In this document: piece by piece, positions 44,680 to 60,484 of the stretch
Layout of the letters: each line of letters begins with the position of its first letter
How positions within the stretch are numbered: the first letter of the stretch is position 1
Assembly: GCA_029255685.2 (NCBI GenBank)
Contig: CM055315.2
Coordinates: 53,411,358-53,475,357, forward strand
Direction: 5' to 3'
DNA from: Silene conica
Lineage: Eukaryota; Streptophyta; Magnoliopsida; Caryophyllales; Caryophyllaceae
DNA: 64,000 bases
Program-made: the position numbers and the translations under genes
The notes under the pieces: generated by a model
Databases searched by the model: none
Told to the model about the DNA's origin: nothing
The model's input: the letters and a program-made list of their open reading frames with translations, nothing else

Positions 44680-45944
44680 TGTAACACCCCCATTTATTTA
44701 AGAGCCTTTAGCAAGACATTCTCAAATAAATAGGACTGTTACCATCCCGGAATATCCGAGGTAGTAAATAACAAGGAAAACAAACCAAAGGTAATTTATA
44801 TAAATTCTGACTAAATTTGAACTTGGTATAACAACAATTACGAGTTCCAAACTTGATAAAAAGAAAATACAACTGACGATATCTAAATGTGATCTACATC
44901 TAAGTCGGTCCATTCCAAGTGCTCACGCCATCCCATGCTCCCACAGCACCACCTTTCCTGTCAAAACTGCTCCCCATTACGGATCATCACAGGTGTCACA
45001 CGAATACACAGGGTCAACCACGAGGTTGAGTAGAAAGATAAATAAGATAACAATATAATATACTCCGCACCGATCCAACGCCAAATAAACTCCGCACCGA
45101 TCCAACACCATATAAACTCCGCACCGATCCAACACCATATAAACTCCGCACCGATCACAAGACCCAATATACTCCGCTCCATATCACAAGACCCATTATT
45201 CTCCACACCATTCACAGACCCTTTATCTCCGCACCAAACACAGACCCTTTATCTCCGCACCAAACACAGACCCTTTATCTCCGCACCAATCACAGACCCT
45301 TTATCTCCGCACCAATCACAGACCCTTTATCTCCGCACCAATCACAGACCCTTTATCTTCACATCGTATTATATGACAGAATAATATAGATAACACAATA
45401 TAACGATCACATGATATTATATCACAAACATGCTTAATACCAAAATTAGAACAGTTTACACATCACCATATACCAGTATTCGTCACCTCGTATCGCAGGA
45501 TATATAATCAAGTATCATAATATGCCAAACAAGTATTAATATAAAATAATCATAGTTAACACCAAATATCAACAGAGTACTCATTATAATATAGATCGTA
45601 TTTCCCCTACCTCAAATAGCAGGTATGCAGGTAAGTCCAAGGCTTGCTAGAAAAATTCCACGCGAAACCCGCTACCTAAACACATATACGTAAAGAATAA
45701 ATAATCCTCCCGAATCCCGTAACAACCAATACTTACTATAATTAGAAACCTTCCATAAATGGAAAGTTTCCAAAAATAGAAACCCACTATAAATGGAAAG
45801 TTTCCATAAATAGAAACTTTCCTAACTTAAACATTTTTATTTTTCCCGACTCATAAACTTCAACTATCCAATAACGAATATACGACTATTATTAAATTAG
45901 TAGTAAAATACTAACACCAAAATAATTTTAATAATAATAAAGAC

Positions 45945-45993
<49 letters not shown>

Positions 45994-47084
45994 GTAACGT
46001 AACAACTAAAACAACGAAGCAACCCACAACCCCGTATCCCCGACCCGCGTGACAACCACCCCCACTGCCGCCAACCACCACACACAACCCCCACACCGCC
46101 TGCTCCACCACTGCCATCCACCAGACCCATCGCCTCCCTCCGGCCGCCTGGTTCATCCCCCAACCGACGCAATACTACCATAAACACCTTCTTCCCACCG
46201 CTGACAGCCCTAACACCACCCATGACCACCACCATCTCCACCTCTGACGGACGACCGACGTGGTGTCACCGTGTCGACCTCCCCCGAGTCAACGGTGACA
46301 CCATTCCAACACACAACCCGCGGACAGCCCTCCCTCACATGACCTATACAAACTGCCGACCACCCATCGACGACTACCACCACCCACGACTAACACCACC
46401 CACGACAAACACTCCCACCACAACCAGACCCTAACCCTCATACTTACCCCTGACAAACGGACCACTACGATATCTTATGACAACCGCGACGGCGAATAAC
46501 AAACACAAAGAACGATCGTCTTACCTCGCCTGAAAATGCCTTAGAACGTCCCTGACAACCGCGTTGGATTACCGCCGAGCCTCGCCCTTACCGTGCCCAC
46601 GCCGTCACAATATAAGAGGTGGGGTTTGTAGAATAAAAGGAATAGGGTTTTTGGGAGGGTGTGTGGTGTTACGTGGGTTATAAGGTGGAAACAAGGGGAA
46701 TCGGGTTTGGCCCATACTACGTGACAAACGAATTACCAACTATCCCGACTCAAAGTCTGATATAACACGTAACTCATAACAAGCTTATTCGATATGTACA
46801 CAGTAATGATTAATACGCTATGATTATAGCATTAAACTCCGCGTTAACTCAATAATAAATAGTCTCGAGTCAAAACCCGAGTCTCATAACTGCTAGGTAT
46901 TACATATAACGTAAACACGATATAATTAACTATTACTCACACTCGTCATGCCACTAATAACGTATAAAATATAAAACATTAAATAAAATACCAAAATAGA
47001 TATTAATTATCGAATTCAACTTTTACATACTATCGACTCGTCAACATAAATTAATAATATTACCATAAAATACGGAGTATTACA
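44680..47084 (-). repeat. 5' LTR of the LARD-like element
   Basis: 2405 bp, partner of 38977-41378 with the same internal repeats. It is followed by target duplication GAACA and then by the resumed unit-2 spacer. Confidence 0.92.
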
Positions 47085-47695
47085 GAACATGCCACCTAGT
47101 TGTTGGCCGCTGAGTCATTCACTTGGCTGATTACCCGTTTTGATAATAGTTCATATGTTGACTGTGATTATGTTTCACATGATGATCTATGCCATTTTCA
47201 CATGTTTTAACGTACCGTTCATCCCTTGTTCATGATGGTTATATTCGAATATATTTGATGTTCGATTACTTATTTAAGAATATGCATGTTCATATGTATA
47301 TGTTATGTCGTATTACCGTTTACGTGTTTTCTGACAAAAAGTGGCTGAGAGAACCTCGAGTTACTCCCCCACTGACTGTGGCGTACATGTTTCATGTATG
47401 TAGGTTGGTTTGTTTGGGGAATATGTGTGGCTAGCGAGCATTGTCGATTATTCGACAGTTACCCATTTACGATTTGCTTAGATTTAAAATATGTTGCTAT
47501 CGAGGGATAACTTATCCCTTGTAAATTTTCAATTATCTTGTATAACTTTTACTTTCTCTTTAGTTTTAATCTTCCGCGTGTTGTTTTGATATTCCGCGAT
47601 CAAGTTTTATTTTTATATGTCGAATGTTTTTATAAGTATCGCATTTCCACTGCTTGTTACTCGTTTATTGTTATGTAATATCACGGGGTGTCACA

Positions 47696-50600
47696 TAGAG
47701 TTTAAGGGCATACCATAGAATTTAAATAATGTAGGGGTACAACGTAGAAAATTGAAAAACTCGAGGGTACACTGTAAAATATCCCAAAATATAATTAATA
47801 CCTAATGAATCATAAAATAATGAAATTGTTACCATCTTGAAACTTTCGTTAGCAAAATCGCACTTCTATAACAAAAACTCATAAAAAAATACAATATTTC
47901 ACCTTGAAAGACAAAGAAGAACACAGTCTAGGTTCATTCATTGAAATTCTTAATTCCTAAAGTTCGCTAAAATTTCCGATTTTCCGTTTATATATGGTAA
48001 TAGATTATTGCCACAAATAAGATTCTATATTTATTTTATTATCATAAGCTATAAATCGTCTAGTTAATTTACATAAAAAAATTTATAGTTGTATTTCATG
48101 CGAAGATACTAAGCATCATTACTATATAATTAATTAAAATAAGCCATTAAAAACACTTAGGAACATCTAAATCTTTTTAAAACGATTATAATAAATGAGT
48201 AACCTAACACACAAATCCTTTATTTTAGGTAATATAATCGATATGAAACTAAAGTTGGTCAAATATGAAAGAACTTAACAAAACATCACAATATTTATTC
48301 ACAACATATATTCGTAGTAGTCAGATTGGTAGGCAATTTTCTGTTTCCAAACGCTAATAAATAATTTGAATTAATGAATTTGGTAACATATATTTGCGTA
48401 GCTATATAAATATCATACACATGTGTACATTACATTTCACAAAAAAAAATTATAATAACAAATAAAAACATTGTACATTTGAAAAAATGGAGTTTCTTAT
48501 TTCATTGAAGTCAACCTTGTTCCTTGCTCTAATAATTTCATCAAGTTAGTTATTTTTTCTATTTATTTTTATGCATTATCTTTATTAGGAACTTCAAAAT
48601 ATTTGTATATGCTTTTATTTTGTGACCTTTTTTTTATAACAATTTATCATTTATTTAAAGAACTCAAAGTTTTTGAAAAATTACAACGCGATTTTTATTC
48701 GTTTTTCAATTATTACTAGTTATTTTTCACCTAACTTTCATATAATTCAGAAATATTTTGTTATCCAAATTTATAAAAGTACGATCTCACTTTTTGTAGT
48801 ACAAAATCATAATTTCATTGGTTTACATATTGAAATCTAAATAGTCTTACGCAAGTGTTATATTGTATAAAATTGTTTTTTCCTTTTTATAAAAAAAATC
48901 ATACTTATTCAAAAAATATATCGGTTTATAAATATTAATTTTATTATTGCAGGCTTGTCATTGTTTTTCAGTGAAGTGGATTCGAGTTCGTTGAATGTTG
49001 TTCGAGAAAAAGAAAATATCAACACGAACATTATAATAACTATAAAACCTTGTACACAAAATAGTGATTGTACTGATTATTCGGCTCAATATTGTAACCC
49101 TGCAAGAAGATGTTTTGGACGTTGCCTAGAAGGTTACTGTAGGTGTACTGGTTTATGTGGTGTTAATTATTAAATTATTCAACACTTTTTATATTTAATA
49201 ACTACAATATGCAACTGGCCACATGCGCATGTGTATTCATATATGTTACCTTTGTTGACTCGATCGGGTAATAAAGTTGCTCAACAATTTTACATGGAAT
49301 CAAAATAACTTTCTTTATTGGACTCAAGATTGTAGTTTAGTATCATTAATATCCCTTAATAACCAATTGAAAATATATGTGAACATCAAGAAATTAACAT
49401 ATCATGATGTAAAACTACGTTAAATTAAACTCGCCATCATATTATTATTTAATCATATATGCTTATACTAGCTAATAAACCATGCAAAATTGCATAAACA
49501 TGTATAAAATAAATAACTAAACACTTTTTAAAATTAAATAGTAACAATTATTATAGTATATATCTACGACATGTTACACATATACTCAATTGATACAAGA
49601 TTTGAAGGATGGGGGTATCATGGTAATTTGATAAAAACAGTACAAGGAGAAGCTTCAAATTGAATGCATTTCAATGGAAGAAAGTAAGCTTCTACATAAT
49701 TTTCCGAAATGTCAATACGACAAGCCTAACTTCCAAATTTTATATCAGAAGATATAATCATGATAATCCTATGATTCTTGTATTATTGGAAAGATTAAGG
49801 TCTTACATTCATAATGGAATTTAAATCAGCACCATATTAGGTCTATAAGTTGCGTTATGGCCAATGCAAATATATTGTGCATTACTAGACAACGCATGAC
49901 CTATGTTCACTAAAAGAACATGAATTCAAGATTGACTCAACATTTAAGGTTGATTCTTTTTGGGATAAAAGTTACGTCCGATAGATTTTAAATTAGCAAT
50001 TATGGGCCTTGATATTCGCACTGAGCTAAGAGATATGTCTCCTACAAGATGCGTCTGATTTCCAGAGTTGTTCCACAACCCGGTTTTGGTCCCTCTCAAA
50101 ACTTGAGACCTAAGCCCTCCAAACCCTTCTAAGTTGTGTCACAAATGAGCCCATTGGACTCCAGGGATAGTTTAGAGCATTTTTAGGAGCCTTTCAACTT
50201 GAAAATACACTCATCTGAATCAAGCTAAAATAAAGCCCAAGTGGTTCACCAATTCTCGGATTTTGGAGCATATGCACAATGTCGCTTTCAACCTTTCCTC
50301 TTTTGATCAAGAACGCACTAGTACTATTTTGGAAACTTTCACAAGTCTCTTACGGTGCAGTTCAATTGCCAAGAAGTCAACATCATTGTAGATGATCAAC
50401 GGAGCAAGCAAAAAAGGAAGGTTATACTTATTTGTGGAAGTGTAAGATGTGTAAGGTCATTTATGTATAAGATGTGTTTGTTAGCAACCAATTCGTGGCC
50501 CTTAGATGGTTAAGATTTTAAAGCCTTTGTCTATATAAAACTAGGAAACTAACTTGTAACATTCGAATTTTAAGAATGAATATATAAGTTTTTAGAGACC

Positions 50601-51978
50601 CTAAGTCCGTTGCTTAGTGCTTGGACATCGCGTCTTTTCTTAGTGGCTCCCTCACAAACCCCTTACTCATGGACTCTTCAACTTGTCTTTGCAATTCTTG
50701 AGTATATTTTCAATCACTTCTTTGTTGGTAATTTAAGTGTAATTACCGGTTCATTTTCCGTAATTTGGGTTTGGTTGAAAGACGGGCGAACTTATAAATA
50801 ATAAAGTTACTTCGGGAAGTATGGAGTGTACACTAGACTATTGTTTAAAAGTTCGCGGTATAGTTGCCTTATGAACGACTATGCGGGGGTCTCGCTTATG
50901 TTTGGGTGACGGTTATGTCATTCTATGATGTGCTGGTAACGGTTATGCTACCTTGTTTGTAAATAGATAGCGGTGGTACGATTTGTGTATCATTGTAATG
51001 AACTAATGCCACCCAAGTTATGGGATTTATTATGTTCGGGATTGGTCAAAGGTCGTGCTCATGCGCTGCCATAGTTGGAGGTCGTGCTTATGCGCTCCGG
51101 TCCTCGTGTGTCGTTCGGTGTAGGTTATTACATCGAGAGGTCTGATCAGGTCTTAGGCATATAGTCAGCGGTTACGCTATACATAGAGTGGGTGTCGTGG
51201 TTATGCGTCCCGATAGCTAGTGTCGTGGTTATGCGATCTAGTGGTCAGTGGTAACGGTCATGTTCCCTGACGACGTTCATTCTATTCTTGTGTGTTATTT
51301 CTTTGATTGGCCATGCCACATCGTTGTTGGCCGCTGAGTTAATCATTTGGTTGTTGTTTGTGTGGGTGAACATGCCACCTAGTTGTTGGCCGCTGAGTCA
51401 TTCACTTGGCTGATTACCCGTTTTGATAATAGTTCATATGTTGACTGTGATTATGTTTCACATGATGATCTATGCCATTTTCACATGTTTTAACGTACCG
51501 TTCATCCCTTGTTCATGATGGTTATATTCGAATATATATGATGTTCGATTACTTATTTAAGAATATGCATGTTCATATGTATATGTTATGTCGTATTACC
51601 GTTTACGTGTTTTCTGACAAAAAGTGGCTGAGAGAACCTCGAGTTATTCCCCCACTGACTGTGGCGTACATGTTTCATGTATGTAGGTTGGTCTGTTTGG
51701 GGAAGATGTGTGGCTAGCGAGCATTGTTGATTATTCGACAGTTACCCATTTACGATTTGCTTAGATTTAAAATATGTTGCTATCGAGGGATAACTTATCC
51801 CTTGTAAATTTTCAATTATCTTGTATAACTTTTACTTTCTCTTTAGTTTTAATCTTCCGCGTGTTGTTTTGATATTCCGCGATCAAGTTTTATTTATATA
51901 TGTCGAATGTTTTTATAAGTATCGCATTTCCACTGCATGTTACTTGTTTATTGTTATGTAATATCACGGGGTGTCACA
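47696..51978 (+). repeat. Array unit 3
   Basis: Complete unit of 4283 bp between successive GGGGTGTCACA ends. It carries gene 3 and an uninterrupted LTR-like spacer. Confidence 0.92.
48487..49173 (+). CDS. Secreted cysteine-rich peptide, copy 3 (92 aa)
   Basis: Exon 1 48487-48544, intron 48545-48952, exon 2 48953-49173; TATA at 48403-48410. The predicted protein and exon bases are identical to copies 1 and 2. The intron has its own small changes (for example a missing A near 48835 and an extra A in a poly-A run near 48897). The upstream dyad has one mismatch in this copy. Confidence 0.82.
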
Positions 51979-54900
51979 TAGAGTTTAAGGGCATACCATA
52001 GAATTTAAATAATGTAGGGGTACAACGTAGAAAATTGAAAAACTCGAGGGTACACTGTAAAATATCCCAAAATATAATTAATACCTAATGAATTATAAAA
52101 TGATGAAATTGTTACCATCTTGAAACTTTCGTTAGCAAAATCACACTTCTATAACAAAAACTCATAAAAAAATACAATATTTCACCTTGAAAGACAAAGA
52201 AGAACACAGTCTAGGTTCATTCATTGAAATTCTTAATTCCTAAAGTTCGCTAAAATTTCCGATTTTCCGTTTATATATGGTAATAGATTATTACCACAAA
52301 TAAGATTCTATATTTATTTTATTATCATAAGCTATAAATAGTCTAGTTAATTTACATAAAAAAATTTATAGTTGTATTTCATGCGAAGATACTAAGCATC
52401 ATTACTATATAATTAATTAAAATAAGTCATTAAAAACACTTAAGAACATCTAAATCTTTTTAAAACGATTATAATAAATGAGTAACCTAACACACAAATC
52501 CTTTATTTTAGGTAATATAATCGATATGAAACTAAAGTTGGTCAAATATGAAAGAACTTAACAAAACATCACAATATTTATTCACAACATATATTCGTAG
52601 TAGTCAGATTGGTAGGCAATTTTCTGTTTCCAAACGCTAATAAATAATTTGAATTAATGAATTTGGTACCATATATTTGCGTAGCTATATAAATATCATA
52701 CACATGTGTACATTACATTTCACAAAAAAAATTTATAATAACAAATAAAAACATTGTACATTTGAAAAAATGGAGTTTCTTATTTCATTGAAGTCAACCT
52801 TGTTCCTTGCTCTAATAATTTCATCAAGTTAGTTATTTTTTCTATTTATTTTTATGCATTATCTTTATTAGGAATTTCAAAAAATTTGTATATGCTTTTA
52901 TTTTGTGACCTTTTTTTTATAACAATTTATCATTTATTTAAAGAACTCAAAGTTTTTGAAAAACTACAACGCGATTTTTATTCGTTTTTCAATTATTACT
53001 AGTTATTTTTCACCTAACTTTTATATAATTCAGAAATAATTTGTTATCCAAATTTATAAAAGTACGATCTCACTTTCTGTAGTACAAAATCATAATTTCA
53101 TTGGTTTACATATTGAAAATCTAAATAGTCTTACGCAAGTGTTATATTGTATAAAATTGTTTTTTACTTTTTATAAACAAATCATACTTATTCAAAAAAT
53201 ATATCGGTTTATAAATATTAATTTTATTATTGCAGGCTTGTCATTGTTTTTCAGTGAAGTGGATTCGAGTTCGTTGAATGTTGTTCGAGAAAAAGAAAAT
53301 ATCAACACGAACATTATAATAACTATAAAACCTTGTACACAAAATAGTGATTGTACTGATTATTCGGCTCAATATTGTAACCCTGCAAGAAGATGTTTTG
53401 GACGTTGCCTAGAAGGTTACTGTAGGTGTACTGGTTTATGTGGTGTTAATTATTAAATTATTCGACACTTTTTATATTTAATAACTAGAATATGCAACTG
53501 GCCACATGCGCATGTGTATTCATATATGTTACCTTTGTTGACTCGATCGGGTAATAAAGTTGCTCAACAATTTTACATGGAATCAAAATAACTTTCTTTA
53601 TTGGACTCAAGATTGTAGTTTAGTATCATTAATATCCCTTAAAAACCAACTGAAGATATATGTGAACATCAAGAAATTAACATATCATGATGTAAAACTA
53701 CGTTAAATTAAACTCGCCATCATATTATTATTTAATCATATATGCTTATACTAGCTAATAAACCATGCAAAATTGCATAAACCTGTATAAAATAAATAAG
53801 TAAACACTTTTTAAAATTAAATAGTAACAATTATTATAGTATATATCTACGACATGTTACACATATACTCAATTGATACAAGATTTGAAGGATGGGGGTA
53901 TCATGGTAATTTGATAAAGACAGTACAAGGAGAAGCTTCAAATTGAATGCATTTCAATGGAAGAAAGTAAGCTTCTACATAATTTTCCGAAATGTCAATA
54001 CGACAAGCCTAACTTCCAAATTTTATATCAGAAGATATAATCATGATAATCCTATGATTCTTGTATTATTGTAAAGATTAAGGTCTTACATTCATAATGG
54101 AATTTAAATCAGCACCATATTAGGTCTATAAGTTGCGTTATGGCCAATGCAAATATATTGTGCATTACTAGACAACGCATGACCTATGTTCACTAAAAGA
54201 ACATGAATTCAAGATTGACTAAACATTTAAGGTTGATTCTTTTTGGGATAAAAGTTACGTCCGATAGATTTTAAATTAGCAATTATGGGCCTTGATATTC
54301 GCACTGAGCTAAGAGATATGTCTCCTACAAGATGCGTCTGATTTCCAGAGTTGTTCCACAACCCGGTTTTGGTCCCTCCCAAAACTTGAGACCTAAGCCC
54401 TCCAAACCCTTCTAAGTTGTGTCACCAATGAGCCCATTGGACTCCAGGGATAGTTTAGAGCATTTTTAGGAGCCTTTCAACTTGAAAAATACACTCATCT
54501 GAATCAAGCTAAAATAAAGCCCAAGTGGTTCACCAATTCTCGGATTTTGGAGCATATGCACAATGTCGCTTTCAACCTTTCCTCTTTTGATCAAGAACGC
54601 ACTAGTACTATTTTGGAAACTTTCACAAGTCTCTTACGGTGCAGTTCAATTGCCAAGAAGTCAACATCATTGTAGATGATCAACGGAGCAAGCAAAAAAG
54701 GAAGGTTATACTTATTTGTGGAAGTGTAAGATGTGTAAGGTCATTTATGTGTAAGATGTGTTTGTTAGCAACCAATTCGTGGCCCTTAGATGGTTAAGAT
54801 TTTAAAGCCTTTGTCTATATAAAACTAGGAAACTAACTTGTAACATTCGAATTTTAAGAATGAATATATAAGTTTTTAGAGACCCTAAGTCCGTTGCTTA

Positions 54901-56262
54901 GTGCTTGGACATCGCGTCTTTTCTTAGTGGCTCCCTCACAAACCCCTTACTCATGGACTCTTCAACTTGTCTTTGCAATTCTTGAGTATATTTTCAATCA
55001 CTTCTTTGTTGGTAATTTAAGTGTAATTACCGGTTCATTTTCCGTAATTTGGGTTTGGTTGAAAGACGGGCGAACTTATAAATAATAAAGTTACTTCGGG
55101 AAGTATGGAGTGTACACTAGACTATTGTTTAAAAGTTCGCGGTATAGTTGCCTTACGAACGACTATGCGGGGGTCTCGCTTATGTTTGGGTGACGGTTAT
55201 GTCATTCTATGATGTGCTGGTAACAGTTATGCTACCTTGTTTGTAAATAGATAGCGGTGGTACGATTTGTGTATCATTGTAATGAACTAATGCCACCCAA
55301 GTTATGGGATTTATTATGTTCGGGATTGGTCAAAGGTCGTGCTCATGCGCTGCCATAGTTGGAGGTCGTGCTTATGCGCTCCGGTCCTCGTGTGTCGTTC
55401 GGTGTAGGTTATTACATCGAGAGGTCTGATCAGGTCTTAGGCATATAGTCAGCGGTTACGCTATACATAGAGTGGGTGTCGTGGTTATGCGTCCCGATAG
55501 CTAGTGTCGTGGTTATGCGATCTAGTGGTCAGTGGTAACGGTCATGTTCCCTGACGACGTTCATTCTATTCTTGTGTGTTATTTCTTTGATTGGCCATGC
55601 CACATCGTTGTTGGCCGCTGAGTTAATCATTTGGTTGTTGTTTGTGTGGGTGAACATGCCACCTAGTTGTTGGCCGCTGAGTCATTCACTTGGCTGATTA
55701 CCCGTTTTGATAATAGTTCATATGTTGACTGTGATTATGTTTCACATGATGATCTATGCCATTTTCACATGTTTTAACGTACCGTTCATCCCTTGTTCAT
55801 GATGGTTATATTCGAATATATATGATGTTCGATTACTTATTTAAGAATATGCATGTTCATATGTATATGTTATGTCGTATTACCGTTTACGTGTTTTCTG
55901 ACAAAAAGTGGCTGAGAGAACCTCGAGTTACTCACCCACTGACTGTGGCGTACATGTTTCATGTATGTAGGTTGGTCTGTTTGGGGAAGATGTGTGGCTA
56001 GCGAGCATTGTTGATTATTCGACAGTTACCCATTTACGATTTGCTTAGATTTAAAATATGTTGCTATCGAGGGATAACCTATCCCTTGTAAATTTTCAAT
56101 TATCTTGTATAACTTTTACTTTCTCTTTAGTTTTAATCTTCCGCGTGTTGTTTTGATATTCCGCGATCAAGTTTTATTTATATATGTCGAATGTTTTTAT
56201 AAGTATCGCATTTCCACTGCATGTTACTTGTTTATTGTTATGTAATATCACGGGGTGTCACA
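51979..56262 (+). repeat. Array unit 4
   Basis: Complete unit of 4284 bp with gene 4. By eye its spacer shares several private variants with unit 3 (for example GTGTGGGTGAACATG), suggesting these two are the closest relatives in the array. Confidence 0.9.
52770..53456 (+). CDS. Secreted cysteine-rich peptide, copy 4 (92 aa)
   Basis: Exon 1 52770-52827, intron 52828-53235, exon 2 53236-53456; TATA at 52686-52693. The exons are identical to the other copies, and the intron is again 408 bp with a few private substitutions. A frame opening inside the intron at 53139 runs into exon 2; it lacks a signal peptide and is rejected as the gene start. Confidence 0.82.
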
Positions 56263-58623
56263 TAGAGTTTAAGGGCATACCATAGAATTTAAATAATGTA
56301 GGGGTACAACGTAGAAAATTGAAAAACTCGAGGGTACACTGTAAAATATCCCAAAATATAATTAATACCTAATGAATTATAAAATGATGAAATTGTTACC
56401 ATCTTGAAACTTTCGTTAGCAAAATCACACTTCTATAACAAAAACTCATAAAAAAATACAATATTTCACCTTGAAAGACAAAGAAGAACACAGTCTAGGT
56501 TCATTCATTGAAATTCTTAATTCCTAAAGTTCGCTAAAATTTCCGATTTTCCGTTTATATATGGTAATAGATTATTACCACAAATAAGATTCTATATTTA
56601 TTTTATTATCATAAGCTATAAATCGTCTAGTTAATTTACATAAAAAAATTTATAGTTGTATTTCATGCGAAGATACTAAGCATCATTACTATATAATTAA
56701 TTAAAATAAGTCATTAAAAACACTTAAGAACATCTAAATCTTTTTAAAACGATTATAATAAATGAGTAACCTAACACACAAATCCTTTATTTTAGGTAAT
56801 ATAATCGATATGAAACTAAAGTTGGTCAAATATGAAAGAACTTAACAAAACATCACAATATTTATTCACAACATATATTCGTAGTAGTCAGATTGGTAGG
56901 CAATTTTCTGTTTCCAAACGCTAATAAATAATTTGAATTAATGAATTTGGTACCATATATTTGCGTAGCTATATAAATATCATACACATGTGTACATTAC
57001 ATTTCACAAAAAAAATTTATAATAACAAATAAAAACATTGTACATTTGAAAAAATGGAGTTTCTTATTTCATTGAAGTCAACCTTGTTCCTTGCTCTAAT
57101 AATTTCATCAAGTTAGTTATTTTTTCTATTTATTTTTATGCATTATCTTTATTAGGAACTTCAAAAAATTTGTATATGCTTTTATTTTGTGACCTTTTTT
57201 TTATAACAATTTATCATTTATTTAAAGAACTCAAAGTTTTTGAAAAATTACAACGCGATTTTTATTCGTTTTTCAATTATTACTAGTTATTTTTCACCTA
57301 ACTTTTATATAATTCAGAAATATTTTATTATCCAAATTTATAAAAGTACGATCTCACTTTCTGTAGTACAAAATCATAATTTCATTGGTTTACATATTGA
57401 AAATATAAATAGTCTTACGCAAGTGTTATATTGTATAAAATTGTTTTTTACTTTTTATAAAAAAAATCATACTTATTCAAAAAATATATCGGTTTATAAA
57501 TATTAATTTTATTATTGCAGGCTTGTCATTGTTTTTCAGTGAAGTGGATTCGAGTTCGTTGAATGTTGTTCGAGAAAAAGAAAATATCAACACGAACATT
57601 ATAATAACTATAAAACCTTGTACACAAAATAGTGATTGTACTGATTATTCGGCTCAATATTGTAACCCTGCAAGAAGATGTTTTGGACGTTGCCTAGAAG
57701 GTTACTGTAGGTGTACTGGTTTATGTGGTGTTAATTATTAAATTTTTCGACACTTTTTATATTTAATAACTACAATATGCAACTGGCCACATGCGCATGT
57801 GTATTCATATATGTTACCTTTGTTGACTCGATCGGGTAATAAAGTTGCTCAAAAATTTTACATGGAATCAAAATAACTTTCTTTATTGGACTCAAGATTG
57901 TAGTTTAGTATCATTAATATCCCTTAATAACCAATTGAAAATATATGTGAACATCAAGAAATTAACATATCATGATGTAAAACTACGTTAAATTAAACTC
58001 GCCATCATATTATTATTTAATCATATATGCTTATACTAGCTAATAAACCATGCAAAATTGCATAAACATGTATAAAATAAATAAGTAAACACTTTTTAAA
58101 ATTAAATAGTAACAATTATTATAGTATATATCTACGACATGTTACACATATACTCAATTGATACAAGATTTGAAGGATGGGGGTATCATGGTAATTTGAT
58201 AAAAACAGTACAAGGAGAAGCTTCAAATTGAATGCATTTCAATGGAAGAAAGTAAGCTTCTACATAATTTTCCGAAATGTCAATACGACAAGCCTAACTT
58301 CCAAATTTTATATCAGAAGATATAATCATGATAATCCTATGATTCTTGTATTATTGGAAAGATTAAGGTCTTACATTCATAATGGAATTTAAATCAGCAC
58401 CATATTAGGTCTATAAGTTGCGTTATGGCCAATGCAAATATATTGTGCATTACTAGACAATGCATGACCTATGTTCACTAAAAGAACATGAATTCAAGAT
58501 TGACTCAACATTTAAGGTTGATTCTTTTTGGGATAAAAGTTACGTCCGATAGATTTTAAATTAGCAATTATGGGCCTTGATATTCGCACTGAGATAAGAG
58601 ATATGTCTCCTACAAGATGCGTC
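56263..58623 (+). repeat. Array unit 5, truncated
   Basis: Holds gene 5 and 3' flank but breaks off at AAGATGCGTC (58623), where other units continue into the LTR-like spacer. After three filler bases the sequence joins the middle of the gypsy LTR copy at 58627. Confidence 0.9.
57054..57741 (+). CDS. Secreted cysteine-rich peptide, copy 5 (92 aa)
   Basis: Exon 1 57054-57111, intron 57112-57520 (409 bp, one extra A), exon 2 57521-57741; TATA at 56970-56977. The exons are identical to the other four copies. The first base changes after the stop (AATTTTTCG rather than AATTATTCG) appear immediately outside the coding sequence. Confidence 0.82.
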
Positions 58624-58626
58624 CTA

Positions 58627-60484
<1,858 letters not shown>

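Larger units (their letters stand above)
38977..47084 (-). mobile_element. Large non-coding LTR retrotransposon (LARD-like, 8.1 kb)
   Basis: Ends TGTAACACCC...TATTACA with 5-bp target duplication GAACA (38972-38976, 47085-47089). The LTRs are 38977-41378 (2402 bp) and 44680-47084 (2405 bp), differing by about five substitutions and one AAT repeat by eye, so insertion is very recent. GCTCTGATACCA at 44665-44676 is the complement of an initiator-Met primer-binding site, and a minus-strand polypurine tract lies at 41379-41390, so it reads on the minus strand. The 3.3-kb interior has no gag or pol. This fits the class of large retrotransposon derivatives moved in trans, probably by a chromovirus-type gypsy element given the shared pre-PPT palindrome. 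Confidence 0.92.
35299..47695 (+). repeat. Array unit 2, split by the 8.1-kb non-coding LTR element
   Basis: Without the insertion (38977-47084 plus one target-duplication copy) the unit is about 4,284 bp, equal to the others. Its interruption is unique to this unit, so the element arrived after the array formed. Confidence 0.92.
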
